A stretch of 64,000 nt of DNA, from positions 1,708,001 through 1,772,000 of the forward strand of contig JAYJMM010000104.1 of the NCBI GenBank assembly GCA_037349105.1, in the 5' to 3' direction. Source of the DNA: Limnomonas spitsbergensis (taxonomy: Eukaryota > Chlorophyta > Chlorophyceae > Chlamydomonadales). Of the stretch, positions 21,027-33,823 are shown piece after piece. Made by a program: the position numbers and the translations under genes. The notes under the pieces were generated by a model. The model was not told the DNA's origin, ran no database searches, and saw only the letters and a program-made list of their open reading frames with translations. Each line of letters opens with the position of its first letter. Position 1 is the stretch's first letter.

Positions 21027-24000
21027 TCACTCCTCCAAGTCCCCCCGGGCGGTCAAGGCCCCCCCACCGAGGCTTGTCGCCAACATGCGCGGCGGGACCG
21101 GCCCCTCGACAAGCAAAAGCTCATCCTCCAGCAGCAGCATTGAATCGACGTGCTGTAGGGCCTGGGAGAAGGGGAGGCACGGTTCAATGGTTTAGGGGGA
21201 AGAGGGGGAACATGGGTTGGATCGGATCAGGGAAGCTAAGGAGATTTATGACAGTTGGGAGCTAAGGATACTTTAGAAAGATGGGAGCTTCAAGATTTAA
21301 GACGGAGGGGAGCTTAAAGTTGTAAGACGGAAGGGAGCTATGAGAACTTCACTCGAGACGGAAGAAAGCTTCAAGATTTAAGACGGAAGAATTAGCCCCC
21401 CTCCCCTCCCTCCCTTTGAGATGTGAGAGGCAAGGGAGCAGCACACCTGGGCCAAAGCTGTATCCGCACCGTAACCGTGAATGCCATGCAGCCAGGTGGA
21501 TATTCATCACATCCAGCAAGCAGTGCAGTGGATTGGAGACACAGGTACCAGGGACACACATGCTGCACTCTTGCAGTACACTGGGAGTTACGGTAACCGG
21601 TACTTTGTCTTCTCATTTTGCAATGTCTGGCCCTTTTGGACACGATTTTTTGGGGTGGAGCCATAATTCATTGATGTTGTGAAACTGACACATGCAGTGC
21701 AAGCTTGCTATGCACTGCGGATCATACTGCCTGACTGGATACAAAATACGTGTGCAGTACACATGCTGTACTTATGCAGTACGCTTTCAGTACACACCTG
21801 CTCTGCACCGCGGCACACGTTGTTGCGCCCAACCTTGTCCAGGAAGCCTGCCCTAGAGAGCATTCTGAGCGGCTGGCGGGACAGGCCACACAGCACCAGC
21901 TGCTTTCCAGCCTTAGTTAGGCCTGATGCGGGGGAGGGGGGGGGGAGGGGCGAGAGGAGGCAAGCAGGGAGTTTGAATAAGACAAAAGCTGCTAGTCAGC
22001 CTGGGTCAGGTCCTGAGAGGTGGGTGGAGGGCCAGAGCCTAAGTAGGTATGAATAAGTATGACGGGGAGGAAAGGGGCAAGGAGAGATAGATAATCAAAC
22101 AGCCATCCTTGGGCATGCCAATGGCAGGCCTGGCCAAGGGGAGTCAGAGAGAAAGATGGAGGAGTCCAATGCAACAGCTACTTACCAGCCTAAGTCAGGT
22201 CTGGAGAAGGGGAGGCATGAAGAGGCAACAGACACATTCAAAACAGCGACTACTTGCCGAATTGGTTTGTTGAAAGGAAGGCGAAGGAGAGGCTGCAGAA
22301 ACAACAAACTAACACAATAGCCTGCCCTATGGCTGATGGCTGACACTCCTACCCATGCGGAATTCTGTGCTATGGCCTGACTGCTCCTACCAGCTGCACC
22401 TCGACGACTGCCTGATCTGACAGGCAGAGGGGCAAGATATGTATGCCAGCCCACTTCCTCACACAGTACAACAGAAACAATTATAACAAACGCACCTGGC
22501 AGAGTATGCCCGCCCACTGCCTCATGCAGTACAACAGAAAAAGGTGAACACAGTACAACGAAACGATGCGCACAGTGGAAGGGAAACAAAGAAAACAACT
22601 TCTGTGTCCAGGTCCTGTGTGATTAAGTGGGCGCTCATACGCTTGTTAACAATTATAACAAACACAAAAATGATGAAAACAGTTGAAGGAAGCAAAGAAA
22701 ACCCACCTGTCAGCTGTTCCTCCATGATCTACCTAAACCCTAAACCCACCTGTCAGCTGTTCCTCCATGATCTCCCTAAACCCTAAACCCACCTGTCAGC
22801 TGTTCCTCCATGATCTCCCTAAACCCTAAACCCACCTGTCAGCTGTTCCTCCATGATCTCCCTCAACCCTAAACTCACCTGTCAGCTGTCCCTCCATGAT
22901 CTCCCTAAACCCTAAACCCACCTGTCAGCTGTTCCTCCATGATCTCCCTCAACCCTAAACCCACCTGTCAGCTGTTCCTCCAAGATCTCCCTAAACCCTT
23001 AACCCACCTGTCAGCTGTTCCTCCATGATCTCCCTTAACCCTAAACCCACCTGTCAGCTGTTCCTCCATGATCTCCCTAAACCCTAAACCCACCTGTCAG
23101 CTGTTCCTCCATGATCTCCCTAAACCCTAAACCCACCTGTCAGCTGCTCCTCCATGATCTCCAAGCCGGACACATCGATCACAGACACATGGGTCAAGTC
23201 CAGCAGGACCACACGCACCTACACATGTAAGGGCATGCAGGGTTTGGGGTTCCATTGTATGTTTGTTCCATTTGTATCTTTGTTCAATTTGTATCACGCA
23301 GGGTTTAGGGTTCAATTGTATCTTTGTTCAATTTGTATCACGCAGGGTTTAGGGTTCAATTGTATCTTTGTTCAATTTGTATCACGCAGGGTTTAGGGTT
23401 CAGTTGTATCTTTGTTCAACTTGTATCACGCAGGGTTTAGGATTCAATTGTATCTTTGTTCAATTTGTATCACGCAGGGTTTAGGGTTCAATTGTATCTT
23501 TGTTCAATTTGTATCACGCAGGGTTTAGGGTTCAATTGTATCTTTGTTCAATTTGTATTACGCAGGGTTTAGGGTTCAATTGTATCTTTGTTCAAGTTGT
23601 ATCACGCAGGGTTTAGGGTTCAATTGTATCTTTGTTCAATTTGTATCACGCAGGGTTAAGGATTCAATTGTATCTTTGTTCAATTTGTATTACGCAGGGT
23701 TTAGGGTTCAATTGTATCTTTGTTCAATTTGTATCACGCAGGGTTTAGAGTTCAATTGTATCTTTGTTCAATTTGTATTACGCAGGGTTTGGGTTCAATT
23801 GTATCTTTGTTCAATTTGTATTACGCAGGGTTTAGGGTTCAATTGTATCTTTGTTCAACTTGTATCACGCAGGGTTTAGGGTTCAATTGTATCTTTGTTC
23901 AATTTATAATACGCAGGGTTTAGGGTTCAATTGTATCTTTGTTCAATTTGTATTACGCAGGGTTTAGGGTTCAATTGTATCTTTGTTCAATTTGTATTAC

Positions 24001-27000
24001 GCAGGGTTTAGGGTTCAATTGTATCTTTGTTCAATTTGTATCACGCAGGGTTTAGGATTCAATTGTATCTTTGTTCAATTTGTATTACGCAGGGTTTAGG
24101 GTTCAATTGTATCTTTGTTCAATTTGTATCACGCAGGGTTTAGGGTTCAATTGTATCTTTGTTCAATTTGTATTACGCAGGGTTTAGGGTTCAATTGTAT
24201 CTTTGTTCAATTTGTATCACGCAGGGTTTAGGATTCAATTCTATATCCTGGTTCAATGGGTATCATGTGCTGGGAATACACAATTGAAGGAGGGGTTCAA
24301 TTCAATTTGTATCCCCAGCACAAGGGCTATGTCTTGGAGGACAACCTGCATCTACAAACGGTTTAACGTGCAGAATGCAGGGTTTAAGTTTACAACACTC
24401 ATGTTAGGGCCATGTCCAGGACAACAACCTGCACATACAACATCGTACGTCAAGGTCAAGGTCAAATGCAAGGCAAGGCACGCACCAAGGGGCGGGCAAG
24501 AGAAACAAAATGCAATGCACCCGCCATCCAAGGGGGTTCAGGAGGATGTTCAAACAGGTTCCTTGGCCCTCCCCACTGCGCTCACATAAAGACAAATGCA
24601 AACATTACTGCGATGGACAGTGAAGGTTTGTGACGTACCGGTTCTCATTCATGCATGTCTTCAAAGACCTCTGTCAGCAGGGGCCAGGGTTTATGATCCA
24701 ACATTGACCCCATTCCGTACCGGTTCTTGTTCATACATCTCTTCGAGGACCTCTGTCAGCAGATCTCCAGCACCAAAGAGGAGGGACCCAGAGACCTCCA
24801 CATAGGTCGCGTGAAGGGGCACCCTCAGGGGGCTGGAGGAGGTGCCTGATAGCGTGTGAGGGAGGAGTGTGAAGGGACATCGTCGGAGGGGTGGAGGAGG
24901 TCCCTGATTAGTGTTTTTTGCAGTGGTGACCGCATCAGTCTCAGGTACATTTCTGCTACACTGTGGCCTACGGCCACCAGACCCTGGCTCGCCCCTGCTC
25001 GGGCCTCCGGCCGGAGACAGGTCCAGGTTAGGTGTCAATCGGCCCAGGGGTGGCCGCAGCACGGCCCATCGAAGGTGGTCCGGTTGCCACTGATAAAAAC
25101 TGCACCTGATAGCGAGTGAGGGAAGAGTTTGATGGCGCATCGTCGGAGGGGTGGAAGGCCTGCCGGGAAGTGTGAGGACTGCAGGTTCATGAGCTTAAAT
25201 AGCTTATAAATATGCCACCAGAACGACATCAACAGGGTGCTGTGCAGGGTGCCCGCTGGGAACGAGGAGGGCTGCTGGATGGGGGCGAACATTCTTGAGA
25301 TCAGAACGGTATCAACAAGGGGCTGAAGGACGGTATTGAGATCAGAACGGTATCAACAAGGGCCTGCTAGGGAGTTGGAACGGCATGGAGCGGAAGGAAG
25401 GCACAACCCCCTTCCGGGAGAGAGACTTGAGAATAACCTCAGCCCTATGCCGAAGCCACATCCATGCTGCTCAAGATAAAAGGGAAGGCGAAGGTTCCGG
25501 TGGATGCGCCGAACCACATCAACGATTAGGGTTTAGGGTTTACTAATACTCAACCGAACCACAGCAACGTTTTCATGAATGTGCGTGAACTGATCATCAG
25601 CGAGGCCAAGATGAGATAAGGAGCCACTGCACACTTCTGGTGAACCTGATAGGCTGGAGGGGCACTGCAGATGGAGCGGGTGCCTGACAGCATCGCTGCA
25701 TTCCTAGGCGTGCAATTGTCTGATGGGCTCATCGTTCCCTGGCAGTGTGGATGACTGTTGCAGCGGCTGAACATCATCCTCCCTGGCAAGCATCATATCA
25801 CACTCATAAAATAAATATTTCATTTAACTTTCGGCCTGCAACAGCTGGCTACACAGTCTTGATAGCAATGATCAGAGGGTTCAAATTTCAGAGGTGAAGA
25901 CATCCTGCATCCGTTCTCTCCGTATTTCTTAAGCCCTGGCACTGTTTAAGATCAAGGGGCTCTGACATGTATCTGATTTGCTCACCACGCTCTGCCCTGG
26001 TAAGCAAAATTAAATCGTTTCCATCCTGGGGCTCTGCCGTATTTCTGATTTGCTCAATGTGCCCTGCCAATCGATGTCTCTATAAGGTACAACCATTGTT
26101 CCAATCCAGAGTTTTGTCATTTCTCTATTTGGATCACCATGCTTTGCCATGGATGTATCTGTAAGTGCAAAGAGTGTCCCCATTCAGAGGTAGTGTCGTT
26201 TCTCTATTTGGCTCACCATGCTCTTCCAATGGATGTCTCTAAAAGGTACAACAATTGTTTTCATCCAGAGTTTGTGTAATTCCTCTATTTGGCTCACCAT
26301 GCCCTGCCGTGGATGACCAATCCATCGAGGCTTCATTCTCCCCCCTTGTTGATGTCAGTGTTCCATATGAGAAGGACCCGTCCCCAGCCTGGGTAGCCGC
26401 CTGCTGGGCCTGCTCAGAACACATGGAGGACAAAATCAAATAAAGCGCAGGTGCTGGAATTGGTACCAGTGCCCATGGACGAGGAATATGGGAGCTGGCT
26501 GCTTGTTGGTAAGCTGGTTGAGGGACTGCCGTCTGGAATCCCTCCAGTTGCACCATGCTAGCTGCCATTCAGCTGCACCAATCCAGCCGCACTGAAAGCC
26601 TGGCCAAGCCTCCCAAAACGAAGACAGTGCGCCCGTCCTTCACAAAACAGGCCGATGCTGGATCACATTCTTCAACAAGAAGGCATATTCTGGATCACAC
26701 CTTCCACAGACAGGCTGATTCCGGATCTCGTCCCTCCCAAAACAGGCTGATTCTGGATCACATCCTTCCCCCCAAACCACCAGATTCTGGATAACATTCT
26801 TCAAACACAGGCTGGTGCTGGATCACAGCCTTAGAAAACGGCAGATGCTGCATTGCTAGTTCGCAGCCAAGGATACCTATCCGCCACCCCTTTCCGTTGA
26901 AATCCCCTGCTTATGCATATTAATAGGATGTACGTGTTGGCGTGCCCAGGCCCGGGGGTGGTTACCGAAACCTACTTCTGATTCTGGAATGCGCAGCATG

Positions 27001-30000
27001 GGACCTCCAGTGTCCTCCGTCAGCCTGTGGCCGGGGCGCACCGCCCGCACTCTCACAGTCGATGTCACATCGCTGACGAAAAGCAGCAGCGCAACGACCA
27101 TGCCCACCTCTACAGCAACCGCAACATCCTGCAACAGGGCAGTACATGCGTTGCAACAACAGATCCTGCGGTACTACAGCAACAGAGCAAAAACGCTGCA
27201 ACAACGCAGCAATAATCGGCAACAGTGGATCAAGGTGTTGAAGCAGTAGCAAGTTACAGGCACCGTCTCAAGACACATTTTGAATTCAAACATCCGGATT
27301 CAAATACCTGCAGCAGCGTTAGCGTGAAAGCAAGGAGGAAAAGCTGCGCGTCCTTGTCCGGCCAGCCGGGTAGGAACGTGAAGTTCTGCCACTCGCCCAT
27401 GTTGATCGCGACCACCACGAGCACAGCGGCCAGCGTGGGCAGCGGCACATATGTAGCCAGCGGCGCAGCGACGAGGATGACAGCAAGGATGGTCACCTGG
27501 TAAGTTCAAGTCAGCACACACAGCCAGATCACGGCCATAATCAATATTTTGAAAGTGGAAATGAACCGAGAGAAAGAAAACGACGGAGTATGCCCTGTAG
27601 AACACGATTTTGATTTTGACTTTCAAAATGCAAGCTGGGTGGATGCTAATTTTTGTATCAGTTAATTGGTTCGAAAAAAGTGTCAGGAGTATAAAAATGT
27701 GAAAACACACACTCACTGCATGCACGATGCCAGAGATGGGTGATCTTCCGCCCGCTTTGATGTTGGCGGCGGTCCTAGCGAGCGCACCTGTGGCGGGTAG
27801 GCCGCCTATCGCTGCTGAAGCGATGTTGGCGATACCCTTCAACATGCATGCATGGGATGGAAGGGGGTGATAGTGCATGGAATGAAATTGGAAATACCAG
27901 AACTATTACATGGGATTTAAGTGTCGCTGGTCTAAAAATACATGACATTTGGTTGATCTTTGAAAGTGCTTGATGGGATTGTGTGGATGTTTGCAAATAC
28001 ATACCGGCAATGGGATTGTGTGGAAATGAAGAAACACACCCTGGGATTGTATGGTGATTTCAAAACACAGGATGACATTGTGTGGTGATTTCAAAACACA
28101 GGATGACATTGTGTGGTGATTTCAAAACACAGGATGACATTGTGTGGTGATTTCAAAACACAGGATGACATTGTGTGGTGATTTCAAAACACAGGATGAC
28201 ATTGTGTGGTGATTTCAAAACACAGGATGACATTGTGTGGTGATTTCAAAACACAGGATGACATTGTGTGGTGATTTCAAAACACACCCTGGGATTGTAT
28301 GGTGATTTCAAAACACAGGATGACATTGTGTGGTGATTTCAAAACACAGGATGACATTGTGTGGTGATTTCAAAACACAGGATGACATTGTGTGGTGATT
28401 TCAAAACACAGGATGACATTGTGTGGTGATTTCAAAACACAGGATGACATTGTATGGTGATTTCAAAACACACCCTGGGATTGTATGGTGATTTCAAAAC
28501 ACAGGATGACATTGTGTGGTGATTTCAAAACACAGGATGACATTGTGTGGTGATTTCAAAACACAGGATGACATTGTGTGGTGATTTCAAAACACAGGAT
28601 GACATTGTGTGGTGATTTCAAAACACAGGATGACATTGTGTGGTGATTTCAAAACACAGGATGACATTGTGTGGTGATTTCAAAACACAGGATGACATTG
28701 TATGGTGATTTCAAAACACAGGATGACATTGTATGGTGATTTCAAAACACAGGATGACATTGTGTGGTGATTTCAAAACACAGGATGACATTGTGTGGTG
28801 ATTTCAAAACACAGGATGACATTGTGTGGTGATTTCAAAACACAGGATGACATTGTGTGGTGATTTCAAAACACGTAATGCAATCATCACATCATCACAT
28901 CATCATAGGACTCCTTCCATCACCCACCTGTGCTATGAGCTCTGTGTTGGGGTTGCATCACATCATCATAGGATTCCTTCCATCACCCACCTGTGCTATG
29001 AGCTCTGTGTTGGGGTTGCATCACATCATCATAGGACTCCTTCCATCACCCACCTGTGCTATGAGCTCTGTGTTGGGGTTGCATCACATCATCATAGGAC
29101 TCCTTACATCACCCACCTGTGCTATGAGCTCTGTGTTGGGGTTGCATCACATCATCATAGGACTCCTTCCATCACCCACCTGTGCTATGAGCTCTGTGTT
29201 GGGGTTGCATCACATCATCATAGGACTCCTTCCAACACCCACCTGTGCTATGAGCTCTGTGTTGGGGTTGCTCCGGTCTCCCACCATGGTATCAGAGACG
29301 CGGGCACACAGCAAGGACTCAATGGAGGCCAGGAGCGCTATGGTCAACGCTGGCTGCGGGGCAGGGAGGGGGGGGAGGAGGGGATAAACAAAACATGTTG
29401 ACATGAGCTTGAGCCCCTGCCCCCCTTGTCAGGTAGGCGTTTTGTTTGTGATCAAAGGCTGCGATTCGGGATGGGCAGGATGAGGACAACGTTGCTCTCC
29501 GGTCAGTCTCAGCCGCAGGTCCCCATGACCGAAGGAGCAAGGCAGGAATGCTGCAAGATATGGTGGAGGAGAGCGGAGATGGGAGGGTGAAGAAAAGTGG
29601 GAAAATTAGGACAAGTGGGTGGGTGGGGAAACGGTGGGTGAGGAAAAGTAGGGAATTACGATTGAGTGAGAAAATGTGGGGAAATTAGGACAAGCGGGTG
29701 GATGGGGGAACAGAGGGTGAGGAAAAGTGGGGAAATTAGGACAGGCGGGTACATGGGGAAACGGTGGGTGAGGAAAAGTGGGGAGATTAGACCAAGTGGG
29801 TGGATGGGGAAATAGTGGGTGAGGAAAAGTGGGGAAGTTAGGATAGGGTGAGGAAAAGTGGGGAAATGAGGAAAAGTGAGTGGATGGGGAAACATTGGGT
29901 GAGGGAAAGTGGGGAAATTAGGACAAGTGGGTACATGGGGAAACGGAAGGTGAGAAAAAGTGGGGACATGAGGACAAGTGGGTACATGGGGAAACGGTGG

Positions 30001-33000
30001 GTGAGGAAAGTGGGGAAATAAGGAAAGTTAGTGCCAGAGCGCCACCCCTGCCAGTGTCCCACCTGGATCAAATGCGGCACTTCAGCCAGCGAGAAGCCAT
30101 CTGGAAGGTGCGGCATGGGCAGGCTGTTGGGAATCACATCGGCTCCAAAGTGGCTCCCGATGGTTTCGATCTCCGTGTGCAGGCCCATTGGTCCTTCAAG
30201 CAGCAGCAGGCCCAAGGTGCCGGCCACCACGGCAGCGATCTGGCCCGGGACAACCTTGGATAGGCTAGTAATGCAGGTGGGAGGCAAAACGTTAAGTTAG
30301 GGCGGCGAATGATGCGTGTAGGAGGAAAAATATTACAAGTGTGGGCGGCTTATAGAATGGCAGGTTCCAGGTGTGAGGCGAAGGGGGGGGGGGGCAGCGC
30401 GGCCCAAAGTGACGTCGAGGCTTTACCATAGCAGCCGCTAAGCTAGGACGACATTCTGCAGGCTGATGGCAAGGTTGGTGACTGGGGTGTCAACCCTTCG
30501 GCTTCTGGCTTCGGCTTCTGACTTTTGACATCGGATCTGACTTATGACTTTGGCTTCTGATTTTTTCTCCAGCTTCTGACTTTTGACTTCGGCTTCCTGT
30601 GTTCTTTGTCGCTCCTTGTTGGTTCTGTTATCTGGTCTCTTTCTGTCTGTGATCTGGGTGTTGGGTCCTTCTCTGTCGGTTGGTGTTGCCCGTGCTTCGT
30701 CTGTTGTCTTTGTCGCTGGTGGTTTGATTTGTTCTCTGGTCACTGTCTCGGTTTTCGTTTTCTGGTCTCCTCCCGGTTCGCTCTGCCTGGCCCTTTCGAA
30801 TAAGGCTGTGGGTGGTTGCGTTAACTTTGTAACAACAACACCAGTGACTGAATTCACCGGTAATAACAAACGAACAATCGAGGATTCCCAAGTGTACCGG
30901 TAATGCATACCGACGATACAATAAGCGCTGCGTAAGGTTACTTAAGGGTTTGGATAGTTTTCAGAGCTTCTGAGGTGGTAAACTTTAAGGCTGTGTGGTC
31001 GAATTAGCAAGGTCAGAGGGTTCCCATTGTTCTGCTCAGGCCGTCACCACGGAAGACAGACAAATCTGACGGTCGGAGACTGCCATACCCATGGCATGCT
31101 AGGCTATTCATGGCCCCACAGGCCCACACATGCACAGTGTCATCCTTCACCTGACGCCCAAAAAACGATTGCAGAGATCTAGATGATTACATACCAGCTA
31201 TGGTTAAGAATATGTAACACATAGCGTGGCTATCACCCTGTACCTCCACCACCCTGTACCTCCACCACGCTGTACCTCCCCCACCCTGTACCTCCTCCTC
31301 CCTACACCTCCCCCACCCTTAAGGCCTTAACCTCTCACTTGTAACTCCTCCTCCCTGAAACCTCTCCACCATGTACCTCTTCCATTTGTACATCCTCCAC
31401 CCTGCACCTCTTCCACTTGTACCTCCTCCACCATGTACCTCCTCCACCCTGTACTTCCTCTTCCTCGTACTTCCTCCACCCTGTACTTCACCTCCTTGTT
31501 CTCCACCCCCCTCCTTGTACATCATTCTCCCACCCAGTACCTCCTCTGCCCTGTACCTCTCCCACCCTGTACTTCCTCCACCCTGTACTTCTCCCACCCC
31601 GTACCTCCATCACCCTGTACCTCTCACACCCTGTGCCTCCTCCGCCCTGTGCTTCTCCCACCCTGTACCTCCTCAACCCGGTGTTAATCGCACCCTGTAC
31701 TTCTCCCACCTTGTATCTCCCCCACCATGCAACTCCTGAAAGCTTCTGCTCAGACATGGCACTTCAGCCCCCCTAGCATTTCAGTCCCCACCACCGGGAG
31801 GGGGCAGCTCATTCAAATATCTCACCCAGACTTGCGAGCTACCAGTAAGTATACAAACCTATCTACATACTTCGGCACCTCACCTGGTCGGGTAGAACTT
31901 CATGAGAGCAAGGCAGGCCATTGACATCCCAATCGATGGGCCATGAACATAGGCCAGGTTGCTACCGAGGTAAAGCAGCTGATGGCGGGCGGGCAGGTGG
32001 AGGGGGAGAGAAAGCGTCAAGGAGAGCATTGTGAGCAGTAGCCAGCAGCGCAATGGATTGACACAGGCAAGGTTTTTTTGAAGGTAGATCATTCCACGAC
32101 CAGAGGGCAAGTGGGGTCTGAAAGAGATGCAATTCACAGCTACAGGAATGTCTGTGCTCATGGGACGTGGCCACAGAGAATAACGATATGGGTAACGATT
32201 CTAGGAACGAGCCCTACCTTTTCAAGGAACTCTGAGGGGACCACGACGTCAGGGGGCAGGTGGCCAGGGACGCCCATTCCGAGAAAGTCCTGCAGGCAGC
32301 AGGGGAAGCAAATCAGATCCAGAGACGCTATGCATTCCAGTTATACCCTGAGGGCAGGGGGAGGGGGCAAACAGAGCCAGGGGTTACAACCGCAAATGTT
32401 GTGAAAATATACTAAAACGGGCAAAGGTGCAAATCAGAGACGGTACCGTACCTACCTTACTTGCAGGCTGGCAGGAGGTCAATCAGAGGCAAGGAGGCTC
32501 ACATGCCTGGTGGTAGCACATACGGATCAAGATCCGGTACTGGACATGCATTTGAGATCTTCACCGGATATTCCGTTATTTCTTTGAATTTTGCACTGCA
32601 CAGTCATCCAGCTGGATTTCGGGTTTAGGGTTTAAACCCGTTTTGGGGGGATTTTGTACTGCCGAGTCATCCAAATGGAAGCTCGTACTCCTATGTACCT
32701 TGATCTACACTGGGCTTAGGGCGTTTTGGCGGGGATTTTGTACTGCTGAGTCATCCAAATGGAAGATCGTACTCCTATGTACCTTGATCTACACTGGGCT
32801 TAGGGCGTTTTGGCGGGGATTTTGTACTGCTGAGTCATCCAAATGGAAGCTCGTACTCCTATGTACCTTGATCTACACTGGGCTTAGGGCGTTTTGGCGG
32901 GGATTTTGTACTGCTGAGTCATCCAAATGGAAGATCGTACTCCTATGTACCTTGATCTACACTGGGCTTAGAAGTTCAGGATTTAAACCTTAAAACCTCA

Positions 33001-33823
33001 AACCCTATACCCTATGTACCTTGATCTGCGTTGAAAAGACGTACGTTGCAATGCCCGCCGTGAAGCCAGTGACCACCGGCCGCGGCACAAACTTCACGGT
33101 GCTCCCCAGCCCCACCACACCCATCCCGATGAGCATAAGGCCCGCCAGGCCGGTGCACACCACCAGGTTGGCCGGGCCGTAGTCATGGAGCACCCCGACC
33201 ACGATCGGGATGAAAGCCGCCGTTGGGCCGCCAACAACGACGTTCGTCCCGCCTGCAGAGAATGGTGCGGATCACGATCAAGTTTGTTGGATTGGGGTTG
33301 TTTAATATTTTTGAGGCCGCCCACCAAGACGCAGGACCCGCCTACAAGAAACAAACAAAGCTATGCCTCAGACAAAGCTTGGGGGTTACAAGGGAGCAGC
33401 GCAGCTACGGCAGCTTGGACTCATAACCTGCCTGTATGAGCAAGCGAGTCTTTCAGGAATCCTTCAGGTCAGGATGGCCTTTTGGACTTCAGCTGTCCTT
33501 TTTCCAAAAAGGCTTCATGGCCCCCGCTGTCACACTCTCAGCGGGGGAACCTTCCCCTAAACCCTAAAATACATGATCCTTTTTCCCACCGTGGCGGTGG
33601 ACCCTGCCGATCCAGCCTACCCAGGATTGAGATGAGGAACCCCGCTACGACGGCCGTGTACAGCCCGGCCGCTGGTGTGGCCTCGGATGCGATGCCCAGC
33701 GCCATGCTGAGGGACAGCGCAATGATCCCAATGCTCACGCCGGCGAAGACGTCCTGACGCAGGATGTCTGCGGTGTACTTGCCAGAGGTCAAGAGGTCCA
33801 GGAGCTTCGGGCGGAAGATAGGC
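21027..33823 (-). CDS. SulP/SLC26-family sulfate/anion transporter with STAS domain
   Basis: Thirteen minus-strand exons: 33823-33621, 33252-33020, 32289-32218, 31978-31884, 30264-30063, 29353-29243, 27836-27717, 27496-27308, 27128-26976, 24795-24721, 23218-23137, 21911-21798, 21161-21027 (TGA). All junctions keep phase except 23137 to 21911, where a short exon must be missing. Family hallmarks in order: DVFAGVSIGIIALSLSMALG, GGPTAAFIPIV, FSTQIKDFLG, IESLLCARVSDTMVGDRS with NTELIAQGIAN, GGLPATGALARTAANIKAG, VPLPTLAAVLVVVAINMGEW, then a STAS domain (SGSLLFGAGDLL, VVLLDLTHVSVIDVSGLEIM, KQLVLCGLSRQPLRML). It is a multi-helix plasma- or organelle-membrane anion transporter; the substrate (sulfate, molybdate or bicarbonate) cannot be read from sequence. 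The first exon above 33823 is not found; a segment near 34760-34700 (KEAEYLINP) is a candidate. Almost every intron carries a private minisatellite. Confidence 0.95.
21798..22210 (-). repeat. diverged copies of the SulP penultimate-exon acceptor
   Basis: On the minus strand the true acceptor and exon start read GGCCTAACTAAG|GCTGGAAAGC at about 21920-21900. Similar blocks AGGACCTGACCCAGGCTGAC (about 22015) and AGACCTGACTTAGGCTGGTA (about 22205) lie upstream in the intron. Confidence 0.55.
22707..23160 (-). repeat. 43-bp minisatellite built from a SulP exon end plus TTTAGGG
   Basis: About ten tandem 43-bp units. On the minus strand each holds GAGATCATGGAGGAACAG, CTGACAG|GTGGG and two TTTAGGG. 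The real SulP exon 23218-23137 ends GAGATCATGGAGGAGCAG followed by CTGACAG|GTGGGT. Every unit is thus a copy of the last 25 exon bases plus the splice donor, fused to telomere-like DNA. Confidence 0.95.
23240..24245. repeat. 45-bp minisatellite, about 21-22 copies
   Basis: Unit GGGTTCAATTGTATCTTTGT, then TCAATTTGTATCACGCA and GGGTTTAG; one TTTAGGG per unit. It lies in the SulP intron just upstream (minus sense) of the exon at 23218. Reading frames through it are artefacts. Confidence 0.95.
24636..24795 (-). repeat. duplicated SulP exon end and donor
   Basis: The exon 24795-24721 ends (plus-strand view) CCGTACCGGTTCTTGTTCAT ... GACCTCTGTCAGCAG. A second copy, CGTACCGGTTCTCATTCATG ... GACCTCTGTCAGCAG, lies at about 24636-24682 in the following intron. 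Confidence 0.8.
25960..26880. repeat. degenerate tandem repeats in SulP intron
   Basis: Between 25960 and 26310 three to four units of roughly 90-100 bp repeat TTTCTCTATTTGGCTCACCA and ATGGATGTCTCTAAAAGGTA. Between 26600 and 26870 units of about 45 bp repeat CAGGCTGATTCTGGATCACA. Confidence 0.7.
28010..28874. repeat. 31-bp minisatellite, about 27 copies
   Basis: Unit GATGACATTGTGTGGTGATT then TCAAAACACAG, nearly invariant, with a variant (CACCCTGGGATTGTATGGTG) inserted at intervals. It lies in the SulP intron between exons 29353-29243 and 27836-27717. Confidence 0.97.
28900..29275 (-). repeat. 63-bp minisatellite containing a SulP exon end and donor
   Basis: Six units. In minus sense each contains CAACCCCAACACAGAGCTCA and TAGCACAG|GTGGGTG, the last 28 bases of the exon ending NPNTELIAQ at 29243 plus its 5' splice site. 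The true junction is the copy nearest the exon. Confidence 0.95.
29585..30040. repeat. about 50-bp purine-rich minisatellite in SulP intron
   Basis: About nine degenerate units of GTGAGGAAAAGTGGGGAAAT and TAGGACAAGTGGGT. It starts immediately past the donor of exon 30264-30063. Confidence 0.85.
31235..31740. repeat. about 18-bp pyrimidine-rich minisatellite in SulP intron
   Basis: Degenerate units of CACCCTGTACCTCCTC. The array spans most of the intron between exons 31978-31884 and 30264-30063. Several overlapping open frames here are repeat-encoded. Confidence 0.9.
32640..33030 (-). repeat. 84-bp minisatellite containing a SulP donor site
   Basis: Four 84-bp units. In minus sense each includes GTAGATCAAG|GTACATAGG. 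The adjacent true exon end at 33020 reads GCAGATCAAG|GTACATAGG, so exon-end bases and intron-start bases are shared. Confidence 0.93.

Noticed and set aside
23154..24589. Phe/Cys/Ile-rich repeat frames
   Set aside because: They come from the 45-bp array in a SulP intron.
28010..28874. CRISPR array
   Set aside because: Direct repeats are contiguous without unique spacers and lie in an intron of a eukaryotic gene.
31300..31780. Cys/Pro/Ser-rich secreted-like proteins
   Set aside because: Products of the pyrimidine-rich intronic array in several overlapping frames.
32643..32993. 116-residue 28-aa repeat protein
   Set aside because: It is the 84-bp intronic minisatellite read in frame; 84 is divisible by three.
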